Shown here: positions 9,170 through 18,042 of the stretch, piece after piece | Layout of the letters: every line of letters begins with the position of its first letter | Numbering within the stretch: the first letter of the stretch is position 1 | DNA from: Sporosarcina ureilytica | Lineage (GTDB): Bacteria; Bacillota; Bacilli; Bacillales_A; Planococcaceae | Reading direction: 5' to 3' | DNA: 64,000 bases | Assembly: GCF_001753205.1 (NCBI RefSeq) | Contig: NZ_CP017560.1 | Coordinates: 1,054,001 to 1,118,000 of the forward strand | Notes under the pieces: generated by a model | The model's database searches: none | What the model was told of the DNA's origin: nothing | What the model saw: only the letters and a program-made list of their open reading frames with translations | Program-made: the position numbers and the translations under genes

Positions 9170-9215
9170 AAAAGAAAGTCGTTTTTATCAATTTTGATAA
9201 AAACGACTTTCTTTT
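9170..9215. terminator. bidirectional terminator between convergent genes
   Basis: AAAGTCGTTTTTATCA pairs perfectly with TGATAAAAACGACTTT around a 4-nt loop (ATTT). A-rich and T-rich flanks on both sides fit termination of dus and of the convergent zinc-ribbon gene. A second inverted repeat, ATATTGGG/CCCAATAT at 9113-9142, overlaps the end of dus. Confidence 0.88.
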
Positions 9216-9231
9216 CGGTATAAGCAATCCG

Positions 9232-10353
9232 TTATAAAACATCCGAGAAAAACAATACAACTGCAATGATGGCGAGAATTACGGCGATTAAAATAGAAAC
9301 TTTTACTATGCTAACAGGGGATTGTCCGCTAACTTTACCGGTTTGGCCGTTCACTAAAAAGCGATAGACTTTATTGTTAAATTGGAAAGAGGAAATCCAA
9401 ATTGGCAATAAAATATGTTTGTACGTAATATCCCGATAGTCAGTAGAGACGTTGACGAGTTCTACAACATCACCATATTCTTGTCCATAAATACCGTCTT
9501 CAATACGGCTGTCAATGATTCTCTTTGCATCATGCCAACCTTCTTCTAGCGGAATGGAATACCTTTCTGCGAGGAAGCCAGATAAATACGCAGATTGATA
9601 GTCAACGAGGTCGTGCAGACGAAAAGGTTCGATTTTCGTAATGAGCCCACTCGCAACATTGCGAGAAGCTTTCACTAATACATCATCAAAAAATTCTTGA
9701 TAACGACCATGTTCTGTCCGCCACCTAATTTTTCTTACCTGTTCTGTCACTTGTTTCGGTTTGCCGTCTTCCATGACGGTCCGCGTGACGGTCACATAAT
9801 AATACGTACCAATTCGTACCGTGTACGAGGAATTTGTTTGAGAATCGAATGTCCAATATGGAATATAAGCGCCCGAAAGCTTCTTTAATTCATAGGATTG
9901 GCTCAGTTTCGAAGGGGCAAAATATCTTTTTTTCATCCATGCTTTAAACTTTTCAAGCGCTTCATCTTTTGAAATTTGAAAAGGGATGACGAGCGCAGGT
10001 TTGATCCCTGCATGATGGTCGCTCAAGGAAATATGAGACGAACCGCAAAATGAGCAAAAATCAGCCACTTTGTCTTTGTCCAAAACGGATTCAGCACCAC
10101 AGTTTTGACAGCTGAATACTCTCTTTTCATCATCCCAACTATGGTCATGTTCTTCTAATGCTTGCAAAAAGTCATGTTCAATTGTATTCTCTCGTGTCTT
10201 TTCAATTTCTTTTTCAGTTCCGCAAAATGGACATTTCAGCGTACCTGTGGAAGGTTCATAAACGGTATTACCACCGCAAGAAGCACATTGAGTCACCTCG
10301 GTTTGCTCTGTGACAATTGTTTCTGGCTGTCCATTTTTTTCTACTTCATTCAC
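9232..10353 (-). CDS. zinc-ribbon membrane protein, YdjG-like (envelope stress)
   Basis: A 373-residue protein with two N-terminal zinc ribbons (CASCGG...CPFCGTEKE and CQNCGAES...CSFCGSSH, residues ~23-105), a conserved beta-rich middle and one C-terminal transmembrane helix (VSILIAVILAIIAVVLFF). This layout matches YdjG of the Bacillus subtilis pspA-ydjGHI operon, which acts with PspA in membrane-stress response. It is 42 bp downstream of the SPFH/YdjI-like gene in the same operon. No pspA or ydjH is adjacent, so the pair is a reduced version of the operon. Confidence 0.75.
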   Translation of the reverse strand: MNEVEKNGQPETIVTEQTEVTQCASCGGNTVYEPSTGTLKCPFCGTEKEIEKTRENTIEHDFLQALEEHDHSWDDEKRVFSCQNCGAESVLDKDKVADFCSFCGSSHISLSDHHAGIKPALVIPFQISKDEALEKFKAWMKKRYFAPSKLSQSYELKKLSGAYIPYWTFDSQTNSSYTVRIGTYYYVTVTRTVMEDGKPKQVTEQVRKIRWRTEHGRYQEFFDDVLVKASRNVASGLITKIEPFRLHDLVDYQSAYLSGFLAERYSIPLEEGWHDAKRIIDSRIEDGIYGQEYGDVVELVNVSTDYRDITYKHILLPIWISSFQFNNKVYRFLVNGQTGKVSGQSPVSIVKVSILIAVILAIIAVVLFFSDVL

Positions 10354-10395
10354 AAACTCCCCTCATTTCACTAGGTCTCTCTTTATCCACTTATG

Positions 10396-11544
10396 TTAAA
10401 GACTTTCTCCGCAGTCTCCACAAAATTTAGCGTTTGGCCCATTAGAAGAACCACAACCTTCGCAAACTTTTTCCGTTACTTGTTTTGTTCCACATTCCCC
10501 GCAAAACTTTGCATCTTTATTAACAGGCGTTTCACAGTTTATACAAGGTGTTTTTTCTGTTTGAACGGATTTACCACATTCTCCACAAAATTTTGCCGTG
10601 GCATTGATTTTAGCATCGCAATGTGGGCAATTAATTTTATTTGCGTGTGGTTGTGAAGTTACAGGTTCATTTACTTGTTGTTGATTTCCAGAAAGCGCAT
10701 TTGTCATCATACCACCAAGTGCCGCACCTGCACCGAGTCCCGCGCCTGCACCGGCAAGTCCGCCGCCTTCGTTTTGGGCTGCATCTCGAAGCGCTTCGGC
10801 TGCTTGGTACTGTTGATATTGTCCAAGATTACCAAGAACGCCCATCGATGTACGCTTATCCATCGCTTCTTCAACTTCTTTTGGCAGAGATAAGTTTTCA
10901 ATGTAAAGAGACGTGATTTCAAAGCCAAATGCATTGAAACGTTCTTGCATTTTCTCTTTACCTTGCGTGCTAAGTTCATCATAATACATGGCCAAATCTA
11001 AGGCTGCAATCTGTGATTCTGCAAAAAGATCGGTTAACCCTGATAAAATCATCTTTTTCAAATGATTTTCTATACTACTCGTGTCATAGGAACTGCTCGT
11101 ACCGAAAAGTTCTTTTAAGAAAGTAGTCGGTTCAGAAACACGGTACGAATAAATACCATAACCACGTAATCGAATCATGCCAAACTCAGGGTCACGCATC
11201 ATGATTGGATTGGACGTTCCCCATTTTTGGTTAATAAATTGTTTTGTATTGACGAAATAAACATCTGCTTTAAACGGGGAATTAAAACCGTGCTTCCACG
11301 ATTTTAGTTTTGTTAAAATCGGCATGTTTTGTGTCCATAATTGATAGCGCCCTGGGCCAAAAATATCCGCAATTTCACCTTCATTAACGAAAATAGCGAC
11401 TTGAGATTCCCTGACTGTTAATTCTGCACCCATTTTAATTTCATTGTTGTGTACTGGAAACTTGTAAACCATTGTATTTGAAGTGTTATCTGTCCATTCA
11501 ATGACTTCGATAAATTGACTTTTAAAAAATCCAAACAAACCCAT
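10396..11544 (-). CDS. SPFH-domain protein with C-terminal zinc ribbons, YdjI-like
   Basis: A 382-residue protein. The N-terminal ~270 residues form a band-7/SPFH-type domain (MGLFGFFKSQFIEVIEWTDN, VFVNEGEIADIFGPGRY-like region). A Gly/Ala-rich linker (GGGLAGAGAGLGAGAALGG) follows, then three tandem zinc ribbons (CPHCDAK...CGECGK, CINCETP...CGECGT, CEGCGSS...CGDCGESL). Bacillus YdjI has the same SPFH-plus-ribbon build and is recruited to stressed membranes with PspA. A consensus sigma-W promoter lies about 100 bp upstream. The downstream partner is the YdjG-like gene. Confidence 0.8.
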   Translation of the reverse strand: MGLFGFFKSQFIEVIEWTDNTSNTMVYKFPVHNNEIKMGAELTVRESQVAIFVNEGEIADIFGPGRYQLWTQNMPILTKLKSWKHGFNSPFKADVYFVNTKQFINQKWGTSNPIMMRDPEFGMIRLRGYGIYSYRVSEPTTFLKELFGTSSSYDTSSIENHLKKMILSGLTDLFAESQIAALDLAMYYDELSTQGKEKMQERFNAFGFEITSLYIENLSLPKEVEEAMDKRTSMGVLGNLGQYQQYQAAEALRDAAQNEGGGLAGAGAGLGAGAALGGMMTNALSGNQQQVNEPVTSQPHANKINCPHCDAKINATAKFCGECGKSVQTEKTPCINCETPVNKDAKFCGECGTKQVTEKVCEGCGSSNGPNAKFCGDCGESL

Positions 11545-11641
11545 TTTGAAAACCTCCTAATTGTTATGTATCGTGAAAAATGTATTACGATTGCTATTCG
11601 CTGTATGTTAGGCAGAAAATCCTATTGTTAAGTATATAATA

Positions 11642-11667
11642 TACGTTCTACGAATGACAAAGTTTCA
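11642..11667 (-). promoter_or_regulatory. sigma-W-type ECF promoter upstream of ydjI-like gene
   Basis: On the minus strand TGAAAC (11667-11662) is followed after exactly 16 nt by CGTA (11645-11642), the published sigma-W consensus TGAAAC-N16-CGTA. It faces the YdjI/YdjG-like operon, leaving a leader of roughly 90 nt. The B. subtilis pspA-ydjGHI operon is sigma-W-dependent, which supports the reading. Confidence 0.85.
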
Positions 11668-11808
11668 TTTAGATTGACATAATTTACTAAGGAGATAGAT
11701 GACAACAAATTGGGAGTGTTGTTTCTGACATTGTAAAATAGGGAGTAGCATCTCTCTTGGAATTTAGTTAGTATAGTTAGGTAGTTAATTTTCGGGAGGA
11801 AAATATAG

Positions 11809-12387
11809 ATGAATCATAAAAATAATACGGAAAAAAGTCGGAAAGGAAAAAGAAGTTTAACCTCTATCCTAGCGATGATTGTCATAGCAGCAGTTATTTA
11901 TTTTTTTAATTTAGAAGACATTGATGAGGTTGATAGGACTGGGTTTATTCCGGTTGAACTTGTCCATACGATAGATGGGGACACGATAAAAATCCTATAC
12001 GAAGGCAAAGAGCAAAACGTCCGCTATTTACTCATTGATACGCCTGAATTAGATCATAAGCAATCTAACCATCAACCATTTGCGGAAGAAGCGACGAAAC
12101 GCAATGACGAATTGTTGAGAAGTGGAAATGTTGAAATTGAATTTGATGTTGGGGATAGCGAAGATAAGTATGGACGTCTGCTGGCGTATGTTTATGTTGA
12201 TGGAGAAAGTGTGCAACAAACATTGTTGGAGGAAGGATTGGCTAGGGTCGCTTATATTTATGAGCCAAATACGAAACATTTAAGTTCATTTAAAGAAGCT
12301 GAGGACAAGGCGGAAAATGATGGTTTAGGTGTTTGGTCGATTGAAGGCTATGTGACGAATCGTGGTTTTAAATCTGTTGCAAATTGA
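11809..12387 (+). CDS. membrane-anchored or secreted thermonuclease (SNase family)
   Basis: A 192-residue protein with an N-terminal hydrophobic anchor or signal (SLTSILAMIVIAAVIYFF, residues ~16-33) and a staphylococcal-nuclease domain. Catalytic features are visible: DGDT (Asp), VRYLLIDTPE (Arg, Asp and Glu) and DKYGRLLAYVYVDG (second Arg). It probably degrades extracellular DNA/RNA in a Ca2+-dependent manner, like YncB. GGGAGGAAAATATAG precedes the ATG. It is transcribed divergently from the ydjI-like operon. Confidence 0.9.
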   Translation: MNHKNNTEKSRKGKRSLTSILAMIVIAAVIYFFNLEDIDEVDRTGFIPVELVHTIDGDTIKILYEGKEQNVRYLLIDTPELDHKQSNHQPFAEEATKRNDELLRSGNVEIEFDVGDSEDKYGRLLAYVYVDGESVQQTLLEEGLARVAYIYEPNTKHLSSFKEAEDKAENDGLGVWSIEGYVTNRGFKSVAN

Positions 12388-12534
12388 AATTCACGTTCCT
12401 GTGATAGAAACTATGGTGAAAGTTTAAAATCTTGATTGTTTGTGACTTAATTCGATAGGACAATTAATTGTATTTAATAAACTGAGGAATATCATCCACA
12501 CTAAACGTATGAACTTTAGAATGGAGATGTTTCT

Positions 12535-13155
12535 ATGGACCTCGCTTGGATATGGAAATCGATATTAATTGTTGTAGGCGGAACATTATTATTAAGAGTA
12601 GCTGGAAGAAAGTCCATTTCTCAAATGACACTTGCTCAAACGGTTATTATGGTTGGAATAGGTTCTTTATTAATTCAACCTCTTGCTGGAAAGAATATTT
12701 GGACCACTCTTGCAGTAGGAGGTATACTTGTTATTACCCTTATCATTATGGAGTATGCCCAAGTGAAATCAGATAAAATCGAACAATTCATTACGGGAAA
12801 ATCAAAAATACTCATTGAGAATGGGAAAATTAATGAGAAGAATTTGAAGAAAATGCGTTTTACGGTAGACCAAATGGAAATGAAATTACGTCAACAAAAT
12901 GTAACCTCTATTGAGAAGGTAAAATGGGCAACATTAGAGCCAAATGGACAAGTTGGTTTTGAATTAAAATCAGACGATCAGCCTGCCACGAAAAAAGACA
13001 TTCAATCACTGCAAAAAGATATCGACCAAATCGCTCGAGCGTTGAATGTAACGAACCAGAAGACTCCTTACCCTCAAGATTCCAATCAGCATGATATCTT
13101 TTCTGAAATTGCCAAAAAAGAACACAACGACGAACCACCTAAGCATTTACAATAG
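12535..13155 (+). CDS. DUF421 membrane protein (YetF/YrbG-like)
   Basis: A 206-residue protein with three N-terminal transmembrane segments, including LLLRVAGRKSISQMTLAQTVIMVGIGSLL, the hallmark R(V/A)AGRKS-Q-T motif of DUF421 proteins. A soluble DUF421 beta-domain follows (GKSKILIENGKINEKNLKKMRFT). The family includes YetF and spore-membrane proteins of uncertain function. The hydrophilic C-terminal extension contains a predicted coiled region (TKKDIQSLQKDIDQIARAL). It is monocistronic; an inverted repeat at about 13228-13284 may end it. Confidence 0.85.
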   Translation: MDLAWIWKSILIVVGGTLLLRVAGRKSISQMTLAQTVIMVGIGSLLIQPLAGKNIWTTLAVGGILVITLIIMEYAQVKSDKIEQFITGKSKILIENGKINEKNLKKMRFTVDQMEMKLRQQNVTSIEKVKWATLEPNGQVGFELKSDDQPATKKDIQSLQKDIDQIARALNVTNQKTPYPQDSNQHDIFSEIAKKEHNDEPPKHLQ

Positions 13156-13312
13156 ACAGTGTAAGTTTTATCATATGATTTATTTAAATCTATTTTAACT
13201 GAAGAAAGATTCGGAAGGCGGAGAGCCTAATGTTATAGCACTCAAAGCATCTTCTTCGCAGCCATATTTTGAGATGCTTCATCATTTACGAATCCAAAAA
13301 CATAAAAAAAGA

Positions 13313-13340
13313 TTGACATCTGCTTTGAACATGATAATAT
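13313..13340 (+). promoter_or_regulatory. sigma-A promoter for the T-box/nhaC transcript
   Basis: TTGACA at 13313-13318 and TAATAT at 13335-13340 are separated by 16 bp. They lie about 50 bp before the first stem of the T-box leader. Confidence 0.75.
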
Positions 13341-13390
13341 TCAATTCAATCAGATGTTAAGATACTAAATGAAAAATGAATCAACTATAT

Positions 13391-13600
13391 AATTATGAGA
13401 AGACGATGAAGTAGTCTATTTGTGGGCAGTATTTAAGAGACTGGACGGTTGGTGAAAGTTCAGGCAGCAAATAAGGTGAATTACGCCGTCTGTTTGTCTC
13501 ATCACACAATGAAGTGGATGGCTAATTATTTGGCTAATCAATTAGGGTGGTAACGCGGAGAACTCTTCGTCCCTTGTTCAAGGGATTGAAGGGTTTTTTT
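13391..13600 (+). promoter_or_regulatory. T-box riboswitch, apparent tyrosine (UAC) specifier
   Basis: The leader contains the T-box sequence AGGGTGGTAACGCGG at 13544-13558, whose TGGT bulge would pair with a tRNA acceptor end carrying discriminator A. Stem I is closed by ATGAGA (13395-13400) and TCTCAT (13497-13502). The specifier loop GGTGAATTACG presents TAC at 13482-13484, a tyrosine codon followed by a purine. The terminator hairpin (13565-13594, CTTCGTCCCTT against AAGGGATTGAAG) runs into TTTTTTT. Uncharged tRNA-Tyr is therefore expected to allow read-through into nhaC. Confidence 0.88.
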
Positions 13601-13628
13601 GTTTCAGCAAAAAAGGAGAGTGTTCACT

Positions 13629-15017
13629 ATGTTACGTACTAAATCAGTCATCACCCCCACGTTTATGGAAGCATTTTTATTAGTTCTCGTCATTGTCGGA
13701 ACGATTAGTATAAGTCTTGTTAAATTCGATGCTGTTCCGCATATTCCAATTTTATTATCGGTATTGCTGCTCATTATTTATGGACTAGTGAAGAAAGTAA
13801 CATACAAAGTAGTTGAAAGTGGCTTAGTAGAAGGGGCAGGCGCTGGGATGGCAGCAGTGTTTTTATTTTTCTTCATAGGCATTTTGGTAAGTAGTTGGAT
13901 TATGAGTGGAACGATTCCGACGCTTATTTATGCAGGGTTTAACATTGTGACGCCCACTTACTTCTTTGCAATTGTTTTTATCGTTACGGCAATTGTCGGC
14001 ATGTCGGTTGGGAGTTCATTAACGACTGTTGCAACCATTGGCGTGGCGTTTATTGGGATGGCGACGGTGCTTGACGTTTCTCTTCCAATTGCAGCAGGCG
14101 CGATTGTATCCGGGGCATTTTTTGGAGATAAAATGTCGCCGCTCTCTGATACGACGAACTTAGCTTCTTCAATCGTTGGCGTGGATTTATTTGAACATAT
14201 TCGGAATATGGGCTGGACGACAATTCCAGCATTCTTGATTACGCTCATCATATTTGGTTTTTTATCACCAAATGTAACGAGTGTAGATGTCGAAAAGATT
14301 ACAAGTTTCCAAGATGGATTAATACAAACAGGAATGATTCACTGGTATACCATCATTCCGATCATTGTTTTATTTGGGTTAACAATGTTGAAAATCCCAG
14401 CGATGATGACACTTGCGGCAAGTTCATTTAGTGCAATTCTAATTACTTATTTTCATCATACCTATTCAGTAGGTGAAGTTTTTTCAATCATGTTTGGTGG
14501 GTTTTTATCCGAAACAGGGATTGAAGAAATCGATGCGCTATTAACGCGCGGTGGAATGGAAAGTATGATGTTTACCGTTTCCTTAGTTTTACTAGCACTT
14601 AGTATGGGCGGTTTATTGTTCAAACTGGGCATTGTCCAATGTCTGCTAGCAAAAGTAGAAAGTGTATTACGTAAAGTATCTTCTGTGATCGCAGCTTCAG
14701 CATTAACGGCGATTAGTATTAATATTTTGATTGGTGAACAGTATTTATCCATTTTATTAACAGGACAAGCTTTTCAAAACCAATATGAAAAAGTTGGATT
14801 GGCTGGAAAGAATTTAAGTCGTGTTATGGAAGACGCTGGAACTGTTGTGAATCCATTAGTGCCGTGGAGCGTTTGTGGAATCTTTATTACAAAAATGCTT
14901 GGCGTATCGACGCTTGACTATTTACCATTTGCTTTCTTTTGTTTATTATCACCAATTTTAACTGTATTGTTTGGCTATTTAGGGAAAACGTTAACGTTTC
15001 AAAAAGTAGTGAAGTAA
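13629..15017 (+). CDS. nhaC: NhaC-family antiporter, T-box-controlled (possible tyrosine transporter)
   Basis: A 463-residue polytopic membrane protein of the NhaC Na+/H+ antiporter family with about 11-12 hydrophobic segments. Family-like motifs are AGAIVSGAFFGDKMSPLSDTTNLASS and VMEDAGTVVNPLVPWSVCG. ATG 13629 follows AAGGAG; an upstream in-frame extension to 13599 overlaps the terminator poly-T and is rejected. Because transcription is gated by a tyrosine-type T-box, the physiological substrate may be tyrosine or an analogue rather than only Na+. YheL-like NhaC paralogues under Tyr T-boxes are known in Bacillales. Confidence 0.88.
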   Translation: MLRTKSVITPTFMEAFLLVLVIVGTISISLVKFDAVPHIPILLSVLLLIIYGLVKKVTYKVVESGLVEGAGAGMAAVFLFFFIGILVSSWIMSGTIPTLIYAGFNIVTPTYFFAIVFIVTAIVGMSVGSSLTTVATIGVAFIGMATVLDVSLPIAAGAIVSGAFFGDKMSPLSDTTNLASSIVGVDLFEHIRNMGWTTIPAFLITLIIFGFLSPNVTSVDVEKITSFQDGLIQTGMIHWYTIIPIIVLFGLTMLKIPAMMTLAASSFSAILITYFHHTYSVGEVFSIMFGGFLSETGIEEIDALLTRGGMESMMFTVSLVLLALSMGGLLFKLGIVQCLLAKVESVLRKVSSVIAASALTAISINILIGEQYLSILLTGQAFQNQYEKVGLAGKNLSRVMEDAGTVVNPLVPWSVCGIFITKMLGVSTLDYLPFAFFCLLSPILTVLFGYLGKTLTFQKVVK

Positions 15018-15093
15018 GGTGAAATTGGGACGGGTTTTGTGAATGAAGTAATCAAGGCCGCATCAAAAAGTTTAAAAGAATAAAAAATTCGTC

Positions 15094-15139
15094 AAATGCT
15101 TACACGCTAACTTTTCATTGGCCGTGTAGGCATTTTTAT
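15094..15139 (+). terminator. intrinsic terminator after nhaC
   Basis: AAATGCTTACACG pairs with CGTGTAGGCATTT (13 bp, one G-T), then TTTATTTC. Confidence 0.85.
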
Positions 15140-15246
15140 TTCATCTATCTGGGGAATGTGTTTCGATTAGGGAGAGCAATCGTATTATGGATTCAGCACG
15201 GATTATGATAGAAAGTGGTAATGGATTGTAGAAAGGATGTTTAGAA

Positions 15247-16239
15247 ATGAGATTAAGCGTATTAGACCAAGCGCCGATTACAAAAGGACATACAGCACCA
15301 GAGGCATTAAAATATGCGGAAGAGTTAGCGATATTAACAGATGAACTCGGTTATTACCGAATGTGGATGGCGGAGCATCACAGTACAAATACTTTTGCAA
15401 GTTCTGCACCTGAAGTGACAGCTGCACATTTGGCTGCCAAAACAAAACGAATTCGTATCGGAACAGGCGGCGTTATGATGATGCATTATTCCCCGTTAAA
15501 ATTAGCAGAAGTGTTTAAAACATTAAGTGCACTCTCACCGGGGCGCATTGATTTTGGTGTTGGACGTGCGCCAGGCGGAGATAATCATTCAATTTATGCC
15601 CTTTCTGAAGGACGCCAACCAATGATGCATAATATGTATGAGAAATTTGAAACGGCATTAGCGCTTATAAACGACGAAGTGCCCAAAGACGATTTGTATC
15701 ATCGAACGATTGCGACCCCTTCTCAAGTTGAATTGCCGGAAGCATGGTTACTTGGTTCAACAGGAAACAGTGCCATTCAAGCGGGGCGTATGGGCGTCGG
15801 GTATTCATTTGCACAATTTTTTATGGGTGGCATGACAAAAGAAATTTTAGATACCTATCGAAAAAACTTTGAACCTACTGTATTTATGGAGAAACCGGAG
15901 ATCAAAGTAACGTATATGGTCACAACGGCTGAAACAAAGGAAGAGGCTGAGTACGAGGCATTACCGCAAGACATTTGGCGACTATTGTTTACCAAAGGGC
16001 AAATCGGCCAAACGATGACGCCTGAAGAAGCCGCAAACTTTCCATTAACAGAAATGGATCGTATGACTATCCAAGAAAATCGTCAAATCCACATAGTTGG
16101 AGCTGCTAAAGAAGTTGCGGCTAAATTGCGAGAGGAACAGGCGTATTACGGATTTGATGAAGCAATGATTTGCAGCATCCCGCATAGTCAAGAAAAGCGG
16201 TTGGAAGTGTATCGTTTGTTGGCGAGGGAATTGTTTTAG
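15247..16239 (+). CDS. LLM-class flavin-dependent monooxygenase (luciferase-like)
   Basis: A 330-residue TIM-barrel flavoprotein of the bacterial luciferase superfamily. MRLSVLDQAP, YRMWMAEHHST, RIRIGTGGVMMMHYSPLKLAEVFKTL and GRIDFGVGRAPGGD are typical of the YceB/YwcH subgroup (MsnO8-like LLM oxidoreductases). These enzymes use FMNH2 from a separate reductase to oxidise an unknown small substrate. AAAGGATG precedes the ATG. The gene stands alone between two terminators. Confidence 0.9.
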   Translation: MRLSVLDQAPITKGHTAPEALKYAEELAILTDELGYYRMWMAEHHSTNTFASSAPEVTAAHLAAKTKRIRIGTGGVMMMHYSPLKLAEVFKTLSALSPGRIDFGVGRAPGGDNHSIYALSEGRQPMMHNMYEKFETALALINDEVPKDDLYHRTIATPSQVELPEAWLLGSTGNSAIQAGRMGVGYSFAQFFMGGMTKEILDTYRKNFEPTVFMEKPEIKVTYMVTTAETKEEAEYEALPQDIWRLLFTKGQIGQTMTPEEAANFPLTEMDRMTIQENRQIHIVGAAKEVAAKLREEQAYYGFDEAMICSIPHSQEKRLEVYRLLARELF

Positions 16240-16269
16240 AAAAGCAGATTCAACATAGTAAAAATAAAG

Positions 16270-16306
16270 AAAATCGTTGAAAAGAAATCCTTTCAACGAT
16301 TTTTTA
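16270..16306. terminator. bidirectional terminator
   Basis: AAATCGTTGAAA pairs with TTTCAACGATTT around an 8-nt loop, with A- and T-runs on each side. It separates the convergent monooxygenase and thiY genes. Confidence 0.85.
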
Positions 16307-16324
16307 AATATATATTTTTAATTA

Positions 16325-17305
16325 CTACTCTTCCATATTCACAAAAATACCGTCCAAGTTCGCTTCTTGCGTAAGTAACCCTGCTTTAGTCATCCAGTCT
16401 GCAGTGACTTCCCATACTTCCGCATCTTGATGGCCAAACTTTCCATTTGTATTCATCTTCGGCAGGAGGATGGATAAAGATTCTTTCTCGACTTCTTCAA
16501 TTAGAGGGAAATTCGCTTTATCTTGGTGTTTCAATAAAGTGGCAAGCGCCTCATCTGGATTGGTTTCCATGTCATCAAATGCTTTTCTAGCTGCACGCCA
16601 AAATGCTTCGATATTCTTTTGTTCTTTAGCCCAAGTGTCATCACTCGTTACAACTACAAGTTCGTAAAACGAGGGCACCCCAAAATCTGTTGGGTCTAAG
16701 TGACCAGGTTGATAGCCTTCATATTCAAGCATCGGAAATTCATGGTTAATGTACATACCGACCGCTGCATCTGCTTTTTCTGATACGATAGATGAACTTA
16801 ATTCGAATCCAACATCTACCATCGTCACCGAATTAAAATCTGCACCATCTGTTTCCATCATTGTTTGTACCATCGCCTCATTAAGAGGGATTCCAGTAAA
16901 ACCAATCGTTTTGCCTTCAAAATCTTTCGGAGACTTAATGCCGGTATCTTTTAAAAATCCGACATGATTAAGTGGAGATTGAACGAGCACGCCGACAGAT
17001 TTAACTGCGATATCTTGTTCTGTTTTCGCAATGATGACATCTGGTTGGTAGGTGATGCCCATCGTTACTTTTCCAGCAGCTGCTAAATTAATCGGGTCTG
17101 TTGGATTTGCCGGGAACTGAATATCCAACTCAATGCCTTCCTCTTCAAAATAACCTTTTTCTTCAGCTACATAAAGAAAACTATGTACAGCATTCGGATA
17201 CCAATCGAGCATAATGCTCACTTTTTCCGTGTCATCTCTTTTATTACAAGCACTTAGGACGAATAAAATCATGATGCTACATAAAAATAGTTTAATGTTT
17301 TTCAA
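16325..17305 (-). CDS. thiY: thiamine-pyrimidine precursor ABC transporter, substrate-binding lipoprotein
   Basis: A 326-residue NMT1/THI5-like solute-binding protein. A lipoprotein signal (LFVLSAC, lipid Cys at ~20) is followed by the family pattern VSIMLDWYPNAVHSFLYVAEEKGYF. ThiY binds formylaminopyrimidine (thiamine breakdown product) and delivers it to ThiX/ThiZ. It overlaps thiX by 4 bp and is the last gene of the TPP-riboswitch operon tenA-thiZ-thiX-thiY. Confidence 0.9.
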   Translation of the reverse strand: MKNIKLFLCSIMILFVLSACNKRDDTEKVSIMLDWYPNAVHSFLYVAEEKGYFEEEGIELDIQFPANPTDPINLAAAGKVTMGITYQPDVIIAKTEQDIAVKSVGVLVQSPLNHVGFLKDTGIKSPKDFEGKTIGFTGIPLNEAMVQTMMETDGADFNSVTMVDVGFELSSSIVSEKADAAVGMYINHEFPMLEYEGYQPGHLDPTDFGVPSFYELVVVTSDDTWAKEQKNIEAFWRAARKAFDDMETNPDEALATLLKHQDKANFPLIEEVEKESLSILLPKMNTNGKFGHQDAEVWEVTADWMTKAGLLTQEANLDGIFVNMEE

Positions 17306-18042
17306 CTCTTAGTCCTCCAATTTAACATACGTTTTTCAAAGTAAGTCACACAAAGAAATAATAAAATGCCAACAAAGGTTAAAACGAAAATCGGTGCAAA
17401 TACGGCTGCCCCGTCAAATTGCGTCATCATGCGCCGGCTAAAATAACCAAGTCCAGCTTGTGCACCTAACCATTCCCCAATAGCTGCACCGATCACGCTC
17501 AAGGTCACCGCAACTTTTAATCCTGAGAAAAAGTGGGGGAGTGCCATCGGAATTGAATATTTGAAAAATATATCCTTTTTCGTAGCGCCCATTGTGAAAA
17601 ATAATTCCTCGTTATCCTTTTTTCCAGATGACAGTCCATCAAAGGTATTTACGGTGATTGGGAAAAATGTGATCAATACAGCAACAGCTACTTTACTCCA
17701 AATTGTGTAGCCAAACCATAAAACAAAAATGGGGGCTAGCGCAATAACGGGTACCATTTGAGAGGCAATTAAAATTGGATAAATCGCTCTTTGCACACTT
17801 GAATTTAAAGACATCCAAATTGCAATTGCTGTGCCTAATAGGATTGAAAGCGTTAGACCCATGACGATAGATAATAAAGTTATGGGTAAATGATCTAGAA
17901 AAAGAACTTCTTTTAATTCCCATAGTCGAATAAATATTTGCAAAGGGGACGGGAGAATAAATGCTTTATCAATGATTCTTGCACTTATTTCCCACAACAC
18001 TAGGAATACCCCCACAATAAAAAATGAGGCAGTATTTTTCAT
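17302..18042 (-). CDS. thiX: thiamine-pyrimidine precursor ABC transporter permease
   Basis: A 246-residue integral membrane protein with about six helices and the BPD transporter signature (EELFFTMGATKKDIFFKYSIPMALPHFF, the EAA loop that docks on the ATPase). It overlaps thiZ and thiY by 4 bp each, showing translational coupling in the operon. Confidence 0.9.
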   Translation of the reverse strand: MKNTASFFIVGVFLVLWEISARIIDKAFILPSPLQIFIRLWELKEVLFLDHLPITLLSIVMGLTLSILLGTAIAIWMSLNSSVQRAIYPILIASQMVPVIALAPIFVLWFGYTIWSKVAVAVLITFFPITVNTFDGLSSGKKDNEELFFTMGATKKDIFFKYSIPMALPHFFSGLKVAVTLSVIGAAIGEWLGAQAGLGYFSRRMMTQFDGAAVFAPIFVLTFVGILLFLCVTYFEKRMLNWRTKS

